Assembly: GCA_037976565.1 (NCBI GenBank)
Contig: CP137679.1
Coordinates: 27,215,539-27,279,538 of the forward strand
Reading direction: 5' to 3'
DNA: 64,000 nt
Origin: Mesocentrotus franciscanus
Lineage: Eukaryota; Echinodermata; Echinoidea; Camarodonta; Strongylocentrotidae
The notes below the pieces were generated by a model. The model worked only from the letters and a program-made list of their open reading frames with translations, was not told the DNA's origin and searched no databases. A program made the position numbers and the translations under genes. Every line of letters starts with the position of its first letter. Position 1 is the stretch's first letter. Below are positions 32,442-45,784 of the stretch, piece after piece.

Positions 32442-32814
32442 TAAATTAACCGGTGTAAAAGCTTACAGGTTGACTTAGATTTTTTTTTTTTTTTTTTTGG
32501 GGGCTAACTTTACTAGGTGAGTCTGGCGAGAATATATATTTTAAAGAAACATCTATCTAACTCCGAACTGTTTTTGAACTTAAGCTAATCCACTTAATCC
32601 AACTATCTCTCTGCCCCAACGCCGGCTAAAAACTCTGTCCAAAAACTCCGTTTAAAAGTCTTCCCCAAACTATCCGGCTTTGCCTGAAGAGTGCTAAATA
32701 TTTTCCGTATCTGAAAGTCAGCTAGCCACTCGAAATTGCGGCTTCTTCTCATAGTCACGACCATGGTCAATCACACTTTCAGCACGCAAGACTGGCTGAA
32801 GTACAGTATAGAGT

Positions 32815-32995
32815 CAAAGACTGGCCTCAAAGTCAAAACTTGACTTTGGCTAAGCTGGCTATTAAAATGGCTGTAAAAAGTGAACCTCTGGCCTCAAAGT
32901 CAGAACTTGACCCTCATAGCATTGAGCTGTCTGTAGGGTGGTAGAAGGCGAACCCCTGGCCTCAAAGTCAGCGCTTTACTTTCAAAGGAGGATAA
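32815..32995. repeat. Minisatellite, ~67-bp unit, three copies
   Basis: CTGGCCTCAAAGTCA occurs at 32821, 32888 and 32956 with related sequence between. The second and third units also share GAACC(T/C)CTGG. Confidence 0.8.
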
Positions 32996-33038
32996 GAAAA
33001 AGGCGAGAAGTAATATAACTGTAAGCATATGGATACAC

Positions 33039-33039
<1 letters not shown>

Positions 33040-33076
<37 letters not shown>

Positions 33077-33130
33077 TGAGAGAGAAACTGTTCATTAGTT
33101 AGATAGATACATACAGAGAGTGAGAGAGAA
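33040..33130. repeat. GA microsatellite
   Basis: AGAGAG runs with a short interruption. Confidence 0.9.
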
Positions 33131-33587
33131 TAGTAAGAAAATGATAGGCTGCTTTATAGTTCAGGGTATATTTTACATCCTCCAAAATATGAATAAGCTA
33201 AGTTTTGTAAAACCGTAACAATCCAATCTGAGAGACTCACACTCCCTTTTTGCACATGCTCTACGGAGTTTCCACTGATCACATGACCGACTTGAAAGAC
33301 CTCAAGAAGAAGAAAATGCATTAGATAAATATGTATCACTTACAGGTGACAAGGCTTACTCATCTAATTATACACGTAACAAATACGTGCACGCACTTCA
33401 TGTACTCGACCTTTATGATCCGACAATGAAATTGAGTAAATATCAATGATCTGTTTCAAAGTCCGTGCTGTCTAGTAAGCATACTCACACGTTAGCTGAC
33501 GTGCCAATTATGAGCTGTATTGAAGTTTCACTTCACATGCTTATGGCGTATCAAGTTGATTAGTCATATTACGGTCCATGTCACATA

Positions 33588-33803
33588 CAGTGAACAATAA
33601 ATTATTCATACCCCTGGTAAATTTGATATTTCCGGGTTGTTTTTTCTAACTCAAGAATAAAAGGTTAACTCATTGAATTAGGGCTTTTTATGTAAGCATT
33701 AATATGTCACATTATCAAGAAACATAAATGGGGACAAATCATTTATTCACATAATTAAAAATTACAAAACTTGGTAAGGGTACGAATGATTTAGTCGTTA
33801 CTG
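33588..33803. mobile_element. Tc1/mariner-type MITE (216 bp)
   Basis: The left end CAGTGAACAATAAATTATTC is mirrored by GAATGATTTAGTCGTTACTG, with the inner bases (TACCC, CTTGG/CTGGT) also complementary. TA flanks both sides (33586-33587, 33804-33805). Confidence 0.85.
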
Positions 33804-34112
33804 TACATGTGGACATACAATAAAAGCTATATAATTTTAGGGAAAATCCAACCCCATCATCCGATTTTTATAAAAGGAAACATAGTCAAAATAAAGAGAG
33901 AAAATATTCTTCTAAAATGCCATTAAAAAAATGAAAAAGATCCCACTTCCCAGAAACGAGCCTTCTCTTAAAAAGAGAAAGGGTTTAACAAAACAATATC
34001 CTCCAAGCATTGAGAAAAAAAGAAAACAAATCAAAAGCGAACAAGAAGAAAGAAAGATTGTTACTGAACAAAGTACATTGACACTCCATTATAAAAAATG
34101 GGTAAATCTTAA

Positions 34113-34668
34113 AGGGATAGTTGAGTTTTGTTGCAGAGGGCGCTAAACAAATATTTTTTGTGAGATAATGAAAAACTAGGTGTCAAATTTGAAAGAACAT
34201 ACAATTTAAATGACAAAATCATCTTTGTTTGATCATAATCGGTTCAGAGACGGCTGAAATATACATAAACATAACGAATTCTAATATTTGTGGTGCCCCA
34301 CAAATATTTGATAATTTGAACCAGCCGTTGAAAAAAAGAGATAGCGCCTTATACGTTTCATTTCAATCAATGCCGATGTTGGCTTTTTGTTGGCTTTTTG
34401 TTGTTAGTTATAATACGCACAACCAGCCGGCCAGTGTATTGTTATTATTAATTGATTAATTAATTAACGGTCACCTTTTTTTGTTAAGTGGAACTGAATT
34501 GGTATGATCGTATTCGGCTAAATTTCACACATATTCTGGTGTCTAAAATTACCTTTATAGCAATGTTAGGTCCTATAGGAGTACTAGAAATGTCATAAAT
34601 AAGAATAAAAGTAATAAACATGCACTTTAAAGGCATTTACGGTCTGAAACAAAAACTCAACTATCCCT
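34113..34668. mobile_element. piggyBac-type MITE with TTAA duplication
   Basis: 556 bp beginning AGGGATAGTTGAGTTTT and ending AAAACTCAACTATCCCT, flanked on each side by TTAA (34109-34112, 34669-34672). TTAA duplication is characteristic of piggyBac-class insertion. No transposase. Confidence 0.9.
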
Positions 34669-34976
34669 TTAAGGTAGGCAATGACAATAAACAAGAAAAT
34701 TAAATGGATGAGGACCGGAGGGGTCCGCCCAGTTCGCATGTATGTGTGATTGACCGCTCTCGACTGCCATAGACTGCTCACGTTTTTTTTCTCGTTTTTT
34801 AAATATATTTTTGTTTAAAGGCTTCGTCATTGTTTTGTGTTTTAACTTGGAGAGGGGGGGGGGGTCATTACGATAAGAATTATTTATTCACAATAATTGA
34901 GTTGAGTATATTGTGTACTCTATATGTTATGTATTGCAATTTGAAATAAGTTGTATGATGTACATGTATTGAATGA

Positions 34977-35262
34977 ATACAAAAATCTCTAGAACCACTA
35001 GAGATATGAGGCTGGAAATAATATGAATTATCATAGGAAGAAGACCTGATCAGATTTTAGGTACTAGAGATACGGGCTCAAGGAATATGATCTGATCAGA
35101 TTTAGGGTTGAAATGTCAAAGGTCACATAGGTCAATTTATCATATCTCAAGAACACAACAGATAGGCTTTTCGTTTTCATCGTGATATGTCACTAATAAT
35201 TCCATCCATTTCCTAAACTGAATTTAGGGAGGCATATAGGAGACGCAGTCGCATTGTCTTGT
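34977..35262. repeat. Fragment of the GGTCA-block dispersed repeat
   Basis: Same motif order as 8085-8600: a 'gaaccactagagatatgagg' start, ATCTGATCAGATTT, GGTCACATAGGTCAA, TTCCATCCATTTCCTA and the terminal GGAGGCATATAGGAGACGCA. The left part is missing. Confidence 0.8.
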
Positions 35263-35745
35263 TGTATTATTGTTTCTGTACCTATTTGTTATGATTGTAT
35301 ATTATATTTATGTATTTTTAATATGTAAAAAATGAATAGGCCTATACCGCAATTTGGCCTTTAGCCCCGATATAATGTAATTAATAAACCATTTCAATTA
35401 AATTTAAAATTGATTCATATAATCAGTTTTATTTGTAGCTAATCACCTTGAAGTATTATTTTTGCGTGGTTGTCACACTGATGCTTTAACGCATTAAACA
35501 ATGGATCTGTGGGGAGGGGGGGGGGCTTGGGAAAGGGCAGATCAGTGATCACGAATCAAATTAATACACATACATGTAACTGTAATAGGAAAACAAAACG
35601 AAAGGGGATGCATGAGTTTGAAAGGCCACCAGAATGAATCATATTCATACACAATATTTAATTATAAGATTGATAGGGGTTTTAATGCACATGTAGCAAT
35701 GACTTCGGAAACACTGAAAGTGCAAAGTGCATGGCCTATTGACCC

Positions 35746-35753
35746 TATAAAAG
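35746..35753 (+). promoter_or_regulatory. TATA box of the TIR-like/death-domain gene
   Basis: TATAAAAG 108 bp before the ATG of the first exon. A start about 25-30 bp downstream would give a leader of roughly 80 bp. Confidence 0.5.
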
Positions 35754-35853
35754 CCATACTTTGAACAGTAAACATTTGCTTTGCGAGAATATACTGATTT
35801 AATTAACTGCATTAGGTTGTACTTATTCATAGGTAGGCAGGTAGTCATTCAAA

Positions 35854-36151
35854 ATGGCTTCTTCAAACGCGGATTTGAAAACGAGGATCGCTACTTTACA
35901 ACATGAAATCTTGTCGTACAAACCAGGCAAGGCTGTACCTTGTGATGATGAACGAGTGGTGTTTCCTGATAAGCTTGTCGTTGGTATGATTGATCCGTAC
36001 AAGTTTGCGCCCGACATAGTCCCTGCCCTGAGACGCGCTCTTCATGGAGACGTCAGGTCGAGCAAACATGCTGATAAACGACAAACATCTACTGAGGATC
36101 AGGAGGAATATCTGACTGATTCTATATCTGTCATCACGAAAATAAGCTATG
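35854..36151 (+). CDS. TIR-like/death-domain gene, exon 1
   Basis: It starts at ATG in TTCAAAATGGCT, the first ATG after the TATA box, and encodes 99 residues. It begins ADLKTRIATLQHEIL (amphipathic helix), then VVFPDKLVVGMIDPYKFAP and DIVPALRRALHGDV, which looks like a strand followed by a helix, then a polar loop and a second helix. It leaves with one base at G/GTTTGT, a weak donor, but the phase matches exon 36539-36608. The strand-helix pattern could be the first half of a TIR-type alpha/beta domain. I do not recognise an exact homologue. Confidence 0.6.
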
Positions 36152-36538
36152 GTTTGTATACTGAAAATAAATGCAATGTTGATATATTTGTGTTTTTTTT
36201 GTCGAAGAAGATTCATAATAATTGTTGCTCCCCCTTCTTAGTATGATTCAACGACTTTCAAACCCATGTAAGATTATCTTCATGAAACGCATTATGTTCA
36301 CTGTTTTTTAATCACATAATATTATTTTGTGTGGTTTCCTTAAAATGTTATTGCACAAACAATCCATTCATGTGTGTTATTCTGGCATATTGCATGCAAT
36401 TTATAGAACTGCACAAGCTTGTCTACTTTGTTCTCACTTTACTTTTGCATTTAGGCTAAATGTCATGTTCATAGTATTCAAAACGTTCATCATGCACAAT
36501 GTATAAACACGTTCTCTCTTGTCAACTTTAAATACCAG

Positions 36539-36608
36539 GTTCACGTTTATCTGAAAAAATTGTACCAGACCTTGCTGGGAAAGTTGGATGTACGGTGCTG
36601 GTAGTCTA
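36539..36608 (+). CDS. TIR-like/death-domain gene, exon 2
   Basis: Acceptor AATACCAG. Two bases complete Gly from exon 1, then SRLSEKIVPDLAGKVGCTVLVV, ending at CTA/GTGAGT. A helix followed by the hydrophobic strand CTVLVV resembles the helix-strand pair in the middle of TIR domains. With this donor the exon ends with two spare bases, which does not match the phase-0 start I prefer for exon 51899-51953. A small exon is probably missing in the 15-kb intron, or another donor is used. Confidence 0.55.
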
Positions 36609-37944
36609 GTGAGTATTATTTCTGTCGCTCTCCATATTCACATGGGCCATATATATTTTGACTAAACACAAATCATATAATTTCTAAACATCATTCAGAA
36701 AAATAGAAGACACAGGTTAATAGCGCTTTGATCAAAATTCCATAAAACGCGCATTTTAATAATAAGAAACAATTATTGAGAACTAATCAATTAATTAATT
36801 AGGACTGAAACACTGATTTTGAAAATAAAAAACTTACTAGGTCATCTTAATAAAATTCCCAAAATAAGTTCGATTAATATTTCGTCATAGACAAAGCGAT
36901 ATCAAACAATAACTTCAAGTACAAGTTTATTGCTAGTTATCTTTATCGGGTGTGTTGCACCGAGCCGTTGTACGAGATTGCCCAAACTTTCACCCACGTG
37001 CTTCTCTGAATTTTTTTTCTTTTCATAGCACCTTGCTAATAATGTTCGCATTTCCCTTTCACATTTCTTCATGACCTCTTAATTAAGGGAATCTAGTAGA
37101 TATTCTTGTACAACAGGGCCCGCGGAACGGCGGGCTCCCCCTCCGCCCCATTTTTCTTTAATGGTTAAATTGTAAAAATCATAATGGCAATCCTGAAAAC
37201 AGAAAACTTACATTCGAATGCATAACAAAGGAATGGTAGGTACAAGCCGAATGCATAGCAAATCATAGGCATGGTAAATGCCCACAAAAGTGGTCTGGGT
37301 GGAGACCGATGTGCTTTAGTGAACTGACTTGATGTACCGTCTAGAATGTAAATTAATAAAGTTTCTCAGTTTTTAGAAGGCTTAGGTGTAAAGGGATTTA
37401 CTGCAAGGACGAAAAATGAAAAAGTCAGATATGATGGGCATTAAATGATATGGGTTTGTTGGTTTTTATATTAAAAGATTGTTTGTGTTACATTGTGCTC
37501 TATACCTAAACCTCGTGTTTTAGGTACTTAATATATCAATGAGCGTCTTTGTTCCCTAGCAAATATTAGGGACTTTATTTCTTGATATTAAGAACTCACT
37601 TCTTGATATCAAGATATAGGAATAAATGTTAAAACGGCTTGCCATAAATACGCAGCAATACGCAAGACAAATACGCAAAGATGTGACTCAGGCATTAGAT
37701 TTGGTTTATGTTGAGTCCAGGACGCAAAACACAACTTAGCGCGACCTTTGTCTTTATATATTGCTCTACAATAAATAAAAAAATCTGCCACAAAATTTAG
37801 AAATATGTGAGAGGAAGAGAAGATACCGGTAGTCGCTTTTATTTTATTGTAAACAGAAATTTATTTTTCACCTCATAAAATTAGGTCAACGTTAAATTTT
37901 CTTATCTTTAGCAAGTGTCTCATTTAAATGAAATATTGCATCAG

Positions 37945-38260
37945 ACCATGATTAACAAGGTATCAAAATATGCTCATTTGACCGTAATTACATGCCTAAA
38001 ACCCCCTGAGCTTTGCCTGGACCCCACGCCACGTTCGACCTGGGGGCGTTTCATGAAACAATTAGTCGGTGGTTTTCACCGACTAACTTCATTTTCACCG
38101 ACAATTTTATCGTCACCGACTATTTTCCAGGCCTCTGATTGGTCAAATTTAGTCGGCGCCGACAGTTGTCGGTGGACAAATGTTGATGAAATGCCCCCTG
38201 ATCATAAATACTTTAGCCCCCCCCCCCCAAACCCCACTTTGAAAAATGTTCCGCGGGGCA
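37945..38260. repeat. Fragment of the ~200-bp unit family with MITE inside
   Basis: 37950-38041 matches the repeat units at 22406-22935, and 38199-38260 matches 23062-23115 (CTGATCATAAATACT..TTTAGCCCCCC..CACTTTGAAAAA). The MITE at 38042-38196 splits the two, so 23062 is an empty-site paralogue. Confidence 0.85.
38042..38196. mobile_element. MITE of the GGGGGCGTTTCAT family, second copy
   Basis: About 155 bp, nearly identical to the copy in the transposase (18989-19147). CCT occurs on both sides (38039-38041, 38197-38199), while the related uninterrupted sequence near 23062 has a single CCTGATC. This implies a 3-bp duplication. Confidence 0.85.
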
Positions 38261-38484
38261 TGTACAAAAACGTTATTTAGATACTCATAGCATGTGGCAT
38301 ATGTGAGTTGGTGTAGCGATAATGTCCACGACCATCTCTCTGTCTTCGCCTACAAACTGATTCTGATCGGACCCAGTTCGAAACGAAGTCACGTTTTTCG
38401 GATGGTGACGTTAAAGGTCGGTCTCAAGCGTTAGTAATCATATCTGATTGATACGTTTCTGTTAAAAAGACAAAAAGAACCTCA

Positions 38485-38520
38485 CACAGACACACACACA
38501 CACACGCGCGCGCGCGCGTA
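38485..38520. repeat. CA/CG dinucleotide repeat
   Basis: ACACAC run passing into CGCGCG. Confidence 0.9.
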
Positions 38521-39104
38521 TCGAAAGAAATACAAATTTAATAAAAGGCGTATATACGAGGGATGCGCTTGAATGGGCCGCAAAAACGAAAAGAGAGGTA
38601 CAAACGTAAAATAGAGAAGGAGAGAAAAGGTAGAAAATACGTTATCCTTAATAAGAATAGGCACCAAAATACGTAACGTCCACTATGAATAGAAATTTGG
38701 AAGGTTAAAAACGCAATAATTTCCAAAATCTTGGTCACTTTTCTGCTTCGGCTTCTTATAATTCTGCGCCGTAATATAACATAACTATAATGCATAGGAT
38801 TCAAAATAGATTCTAACCGTTTTGCTTTCATTGCATCTTATTGTTTGCCCCTAGCGGAATAATACTTAGATAAGCCACTGTTTATCACTTTCGTCCATAC
38901 AAACAGGATTTTGTAATATTTCTCCAAACTTCTGTTGCCAGAAATGTTCTAATTGTTTTCTCTTTAACTTTATTTTTGCCATGCTATAATTTGTTTTCAG
39001 AATTCTGTCCCAAGAGTCTTTCTTACTTGATTATCTCAATTCCAAGATCACTTTCTAATCGTCTTTCTCTTTTTATTCTGAAGCGACAATGACCGCCTTC
39101 ACTT

Positions 39105-42100
39105 TCACTTTACAGCTCGCTGGCCTGCAGCAGTTGTCCAAGTCTTGATTTCGATTTGCCTTCGCTTAAGGTTCCGCTTGACCGTGTCCTTGTAGCGAAG
39201 CCGTGGTCGACCAATCCCTCTTTCGCCAGCGGGTAGTTGCGAGAATAGTATTTGCTTCGGTAACCTCTCAGAGGGCATCCTGATGACATGGCCTGTCCAT
39301 CGTAGGTTTTTCCTGATGAGCAGGTCCTCCATAGAAGGCAGGTTTGCTCGCTCTAGAATCTCTTTGTTGGTCACCTTGTCCATCCATGTAATTCTCATGA
39401 TTGCTCGGAGGTGTCTCATCATGAAAGCGTGAAGTTTCTTTACTTGACTTTTGTAAAGAGTCCAGCTTTCCGCACCGTACAAGAGAGTGGATAGGACGAT
39501 AGCCCTGTATATTTTGCACTTAACTCTTGTTGAGACATGATGGTTGTTCCATAGCCTGATTCGCAGTCTACCAAAGGCACTGATGGCCTTTGACATTCTT
39601 TTCACCAGCTCAGAGTCGATGCGTCCGTCTTTGGATATAGAGCTGCCGAGATAAGTGAAGCCATCTACCCGGTTTAGAGCTGTCCCATCCACAAGGATCT
39701 CCTCCTCCTCTCGATGGTCTGTCCCTGGTTGGAATAGTACTTCAGTCTTTTTGATGTTTATTTGTAGACCGAACTTCTTTGATGCTGATGAAAATACATC
39801 TATAATATGTTGCATCTGCTCTGGTGTATGAGCAACAAGAGCACTGTCATCTGCAAAGAGGAGTTCCTCACGAGAATCTGTGTAGACTTCGTCTTAGCCT
39901 TGAAGTGTGCGACATTGAAGAGGTCGGCGTCTTGACGTGATTGTATGTATACACCCTCCTCAGAGTCCGCAAAGGCCTCCTCCAGCATCGCCGAGAGGAA
40001 GATGGAGAACAGCGTAGGGGCCAACACACATCCTTGTTTTACACCGTTACTTACAGGGAAGCTATCGGATGTTTCGCCTGATTCCTTGACTTTAGCCATC
40101 ATACCCGTGTGTAGTGACTCTATCATTCCGGTGAACTTCTCAGGGCATCCATACTTTCGGAGTAGTTGTCATAGACCTGTCCTACCAACAGTGTCAAATG
40201 CTTTGGTGAAATCCACAAAAACCACATAGAGCGATCGGTTGTGCTCGATACACTTCTCCTGTAATTGTCTGAGGCAGTAGATCATGTCTACTGTGCTCCG
40301 GTTGTTTCGGAATCCGCATTGAGTCTCTGGCAATATATCCGGTGTAATGTGGGCATTCAATCTGTTAAGAAGAATCCGGGCAAAAACTTTCCCTGCTATC
40401 GACAATAGCGATATGCCTCTGTAGTTTCCACACTGAGTTATATCTCCTTTTTTGAAAATGGTGACAATATTAGCATCCTTCCATTCCTGAGGTACAGAGC
40501 CTTCTGCCCATGCTTGTTGTATCAGCATTAGTAAACTGTTGATTAGCGTGGCTCCTCCGTGCTTCCATATCTCGCTTGGTATCCCATCCACTCCAGGGCC
40601 TTGCCATCAGCCAAGGAGGCAATTGCCAGGTTTAGCTCTTTTCGTGTTGGAATATCATCGAGTGCAGTAACTACAGGTCGCTGGTTGATCCTATCACGCG
40701 CTGCAGGCTCGATATCTCCTGGCTGGTTGAGTAGTGTCTCAAAATGCTGCGACCATCGTTCAAGCACTCTTTTGTTGTCTGAAAAGGTTGTGTTACCGTC
40801 CAGGGACTTGAGATGAACTGTACTTCTTGTCTGGGGCCCCAGACTTTCTTCAGTCCAGTGTAGAAGGACTTCATGTCATTATTGTCTGCGGAGCGTTGCA
40901 GGTCCTCGGCCTTTTTTTCCCACCAGGTGGTTTTCATTTTCCGTGTGTACCTCTGCAAGTGTCTGCAGGCTTCCTTGTACGCGGTGGTGGTAGACCTGGT
41001 GCTTCTAGTCTGCAATACACGTTGGTGTGTTTCATCCCTTTTCTTCATGAGTATCAAAAGCTCGGAGTCTTCTGGGTCAAACCAGTCCTGGTGTTTTCGC
41101 TCTGGCTTACCGAGGGTGTTGCTCGCTGTCTCATATACTACTTTGCTGAGTGATGCCCAGGTCTGATCAACTGTCATTCCCTCTTGCACCCCCAGTTCGT
41201 CAGAGCTTTGTCCATATCTTGCTCTAGATTTAGCCGTTGTGTATTGACGTGTAGCCGGTCGGTGTTCAGCTTTGCAAGTTTAGTAGCTCCTTGCTTCCTA
41301 CGCTTTGAACGTAAAGCAAATGCAACCTTTGATCTTAGTAGCTGGTGATCGGTCAAACAGTTAGCTCCACGCATAGTTCTTGTGCTGTGAATATCCATTC
41401 TGTCTCGTTGTCTTGTTATGACGTAATCAATCAGGTGCCAATGCTTAGAGCGAGGGTGCATCCAGGTGGTTTTGTGTTCTTCCCTCTGCTTGAACACGGT
41501 GTTTGTCAGTAGGAGTTCGAACTCAGAGCACAGCGCTAGAAGTAGCTCACCGTTGGTGTTGCAGTTACCGATTCCGTGCCTGCCAATCACCGTCTGCCAT
41601 TTCTCATAGTCACGTCCTACCCGGGCATTGAAGTCTCCCATCAATATCAGCTTGTCAGTCCGAGGGGTGTCCCGCAACGTTTTTCTAAGCTGATTGTAGA
41701 AGTTCTCCTTTGTTTCATCCGGACTCGTCATGGTTGGTGCGTATACACTGATGAGAGTAGCATTTCCCTTCTTTATCAGTGGTACCGTCATTGTCATAAT
41801 TCTATCATTAACCGCTTTTGGCATTTCTGTGAGCTTCGCTAAGATTTATTTTCTGATGGCGAATCCCACTCCAGCCTCTCGTCGTACCCCGTCCGGCTTG
41901 CCGCTCCAGAAGAATGTGTAGCACATGTCATCGAGCCTTCCTGACTCGGAGAAACGTGTTTCACTCAGAGCAGCAATGTCAATTCTGTATTTCTCCAGCT
42001 CCATGGCTACAAGGGCAGTCCTTCTCTCTGGCCTGCCAGTTCCCTCCCGATCGAGGAGTGTCCTGACATTCCACCGTCCAAACGTCATTGTAGTTATTCC

Positions 42101-42331
42101 GCTGGTGTCGTATTTTTGTTTTTGTTGTTTGCTTCCTAGCTTCCTTGGCACTGTCGACGGAAGACCTGATCTAACAGCGCGGTCCTTGTTAACCCGGAAG
42201 GCGACCGAACCGGTATGAAGTTTCATACTGTTGTGCATATAATCATGAAGGCTGCTTGCAAATGTGGTTAAGTACCGGTAGCTATTGCAAGTTACTAACG
42301 GCACTCTCTCGGGAACTGGTGGCAGTTTCAC
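39105..42331 (-). pseudogene. RTE-like LINE: endonuclease plus reverse transcriptase, frameshifted
   Basis: Reading the minus strand: an APE-type endonuclease from about 42190 (WNVRTLLD, DIAALSETR, then SVYAPT, GDFNARVG, WMHPRSKHWHLIDYVITRQ, LTDHQL), a linker rich in Lys/Arg, then a reverse transcriptase (DGIPSEIW, IVTIFKKGD, NYRGISLLSIAGKVFARIL, GFRNNRST, VDFTKAFD, VKQGCVLAPTLFSIF, LLFADDSAL, YLGSSIS) and a C-terminal region (LLYGAESWTLYK, RWTGHVIRM). This layout and the GHVIRM tail match RTE-like elements often annotated as craniofacial development protein 2-like. Frameshifts occur near 41830, 41185, 40780, 40590, 40150 and 39890, so it is dead. It lies in the intron antisense to the host gene. 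Confidence 0.9.
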
Positions 42332-42600
42332 ACCGGCGAGGACAAGCCAGGACGGGTGTGAACCACTAGACCCTGCAGTGACTGGTCGAAGGATGTCGGG
42401 AGTTCCGTATCGTCAATCGCCCTCAATGCTGTCACGGTGGCATGGTTTTCTGTTAGGGTTTGCTCCCTTAGCCTTAAGTAGATTCTAAAGAGAACCTGAA
42501 CCACAAGGCAGTGGTTACAACTAAGCATGGCATATACCACAACTACTAGAACAAAAAAAACAGATGGCACAAAAGTCAGTGTGCCTTGCTTCATTTTGAA
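42332..42600 (-). other. Probable 5' flank or leader of the RTE-like LINE
   Basis: Sequence immediately upstream of the endonuclease frame. It contains open but unrecognised frames, and the 5' border of the element could not be fixed. Confidence 0.35.
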
Positions 42601-43650
42601 TTTCTTTGTAAGTTATGCGTGTTGCAAAATTCAATACTAGACTACTACTAATACATTAAGTTGCTGATTGTAACTAGATCTAGTCTATATTAAGACTTAA
42701 AATAAAAAATAAAATCGTATGACATAAAATTAATATAATCGACTTGTTCGACTAAGTTCTGTGGCACAAACTCGGCATCATTGGACAAACCTAACAATTA
42801 CAGAGCTTGGCCTTGTTGCTCTGTTCGCCAGCAGTTTAAGGATATGAAACCCCGCGGCACACTAAGAGCTCAAGCTTATACAGAGCCTTCAAGTAAAATA
42901 ATGCCGCGTATGTACCACTCACCCAATCGATTCAAGAACCAATTATGATTAACGTAAAACAGGAAAAATAAAAACAATAAATGCCAAATTGGTAACTTAA
43001 TAACATTATCAGCACTCAAACACACCCAACGCACATATCAGTACGAAGCGTAATTCATCTACAAATTGCATACATCTACAAAATGCATACATGCATATAT
43101 ATCTTTTCAAATCCAGTAATATAATTATTTATATTATTTCATATTAATAGTAACATAAATGTGCATAATATTATTGAAGTAAAGGATATTCCTCTTATGT
43201 TGATCCAGTGACGTCACGTAGACAACTCAGCTACGCGAACTTCAGATGAAAGGCGCTGCATGGCGCAGGTGTACCGTGCGTAATTAAAAACATAGAAGTA
43301 ATAAAACAAATAACAGAGGGCGCAATATGTAGTCACAACAGGTGTATAGCACTACGCACTACGCGCAGCAAAAACAACTGCAATTTTGACTTCCTTCACT
43401 ACCAAAAATCCAAAATTTGATCGCTAAATCACCAAAAATATGCAAATCAAAAAGCTAGATCAAAACATTCATCCTAAAATTGGCTTGTACGCGTCCGGAT
43501 CATCACTCCAGTACCAATCACAACACAGAAACAAACGCCAAAACGGAAAAAAAAACAAGAGAAACAAAGGAGCTCAGCAGAAACACGTCCGCCCCCTTGG
43601 GGTACTACTACTTACTGCATTGCATACATAATTGACACTGTTTCATATCT

Positions 43651-43710
43651 CAGCGTTTTTCAACCTGAGTGCCGCGGCAAAATGCTGCAAAATATATCTA
43701 TGGATGCCGC
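43651..43710. mobile_element. Possible hAT terminus
   Basis: CAGCGTTTTTCAACCTGAGT followed by GCCGCGGCA resembles Charlie-type hAT ends (CAGNGNTTTTCAACC). No matching inverted end or 8-bp duplication was found, so this is an isolated end at best. Confidence 0.3.
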
Positions 43711-45784
43711 GAGAGAAATTTAGTTACATGAAATTATTCAAAAAAATGGAAAGGCGTAGATTTTTCGAAACACGAAATATTAATGACTTTAAATAATAAA
43801 AAAGTCATTTTGTTCCTCGCTGGCTGCGCTCCCTCGCATTCTTTAGAGACAGGATGATTTCAAGCAGCGCCGAGTGCCTCCAGATTTTTGGCAACGAGGT
43901 GCCCGAACATCACTTTAGTTGACAGCGAGGTGCCCGAATATGTTTGATATCTTTATATCTTTAATATCGAAATTACATTTTACCACGCTCATTCGCTTCA
44001 TTTGCTTGCAATAGTTAGAAATGGGATATTTCCAGGCAATGAAATAGCTTTTTTTATATTTTTTTAATAGGTGCTCGAATGTCACATGACCTCATACAAA
44101 AAACTATGATTTTCCAAGATCTTGGTCCCTGTAAGAAGACGCTGATATTAGCCTCAAAACTACATGAGTTGTTAGATTTTTCCATGTTTTATTTAGACAC
44201 ATTTTATTTAGTTGTGTGACCTTCGACAAAGGCATTACACATTAACAACAGAAGAAGGAAATAAGTCAACATCAAGCACCTGTCCAACCTGTCAACTCAC
44301 TGTTAAAGCTGACAATGCGGCAGTTTTAAGAACACACTGCAAAATATAAGAAAATTAGTTTATGAATAACTAGAATGATGATAATATTATAAGAATGGAA
44401 TTAAAGGACCCTTTTCCGATTATTCTTTACGAAGTTCGTTATATCGTGTTTGCCTTTCGAAATATTTTGAAAGTGCAAGTGAACGAGCAATGAGAGGGTA
44501 TGGCACAATAGCACGCAGGTTGTACACAAATGCTAATAAAACAACAAAAATCCCCCTAAAAAAAAGAAAGAAAATAAAATGGAATGTATTAAAAATTAAA
44601 TTAAATTATAACAAGTGAATATTTACATAAGAAAAACACTAATGAAAAACTAAAATGTTAGCCCCTGCCCATAATTGAGTTTTGAAAATAAGTACGTAAT
44701 TTACTTTTCATCAAAAGAATAATAAGTTGTAGTCCTACGTGATTTTTCTTATTCCATGATATTACGACCTGCAATAAATTGACCATCTCTTAAAGGTATT
44801 ACAAAGTTTTGGTATGGGGTCATGAATTTGGTTCAAATGAACATATTGGAAGCATATGCGATTTTACAATATTCAATGATCGTTGTCGCGGTTCAAATCG
44901 AGTCTAAAGTGATGAAATTGTAAATAATAAACCCTTTATGTTATATAGCGCCCTCTCAAGACTGGTATTACTTTAGCTTTAAAACAATGTTTCTTGACTA
45001 CAATCGACCGATTTGCTATTCCCGTTTGGAAATTATATATCAGAACTGCATATTCTGAGATTTTCAGGGTCGTAGCTACCATGGAATGGCCTTAGGCGCT
45101 ATTTAAAATATTTGAAATTTACCGGGAGCACCGGTAAATTTTGATTATTCAATTTGCTCGAAAGCAGACGTGTTTTAGGGGCTAATTTTTGTGTGTGCTT
45201 ATAATACATCTACAGGGGCATCCAAATATCTCAAATATTCAAAGAATTACTATCCATCCAATTTCAAAATTTCCCAAAACTTTGCATTACCTTTAAGACC
45301 TTTTGTGTATGTTCTTGTTCTTCATACTACCAATATACAAGCACTGCTTTTCAATAGGTTCCTCACATTCTACTCAATCTATCATAATAAAGTGAGTACC
45401 ATTGAGACGTGCTCATACTACTGTCTGTCTACATTTTTGTTAAATGTAGAACAAATAAACTTGAAACCAAGAACGATTCAAGAACACTTAACTAACATTT
45501 CGAGTATTATGGTTATATTCTGCTAAGGGCGTGAACAGTGAATATGTGAAATTATTAATATTTCTGCTTAACGGATTGTAACAAACATGCTAAATATGAT
45601 ATCATCCCCATTGTGAATATGATGTAGGTCTGCATGATTTTTCTTATTTCAAATGATCGGCGATAAACAGAATATCTCTTATGATTTTTGTTCTTGTTCT
45701 TGTTTTTCATACCACTACGTACCTAAGACGACTCGTAACGAACATGCTATAAATATGATATTATCCCCATTACAAAGTTGATAG

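Noticed and set aside
40827..42488. Plus-strand open frames opposite the RTE-like LINE
   Set aside because: They are antisense shadows of the endonuclease and reverse transcriptase frames.
45191..45526. 111-codon plus-strand open frame
   Set aside because: AT-rich composition, no domain motif, and no convincing acceptor or donor.
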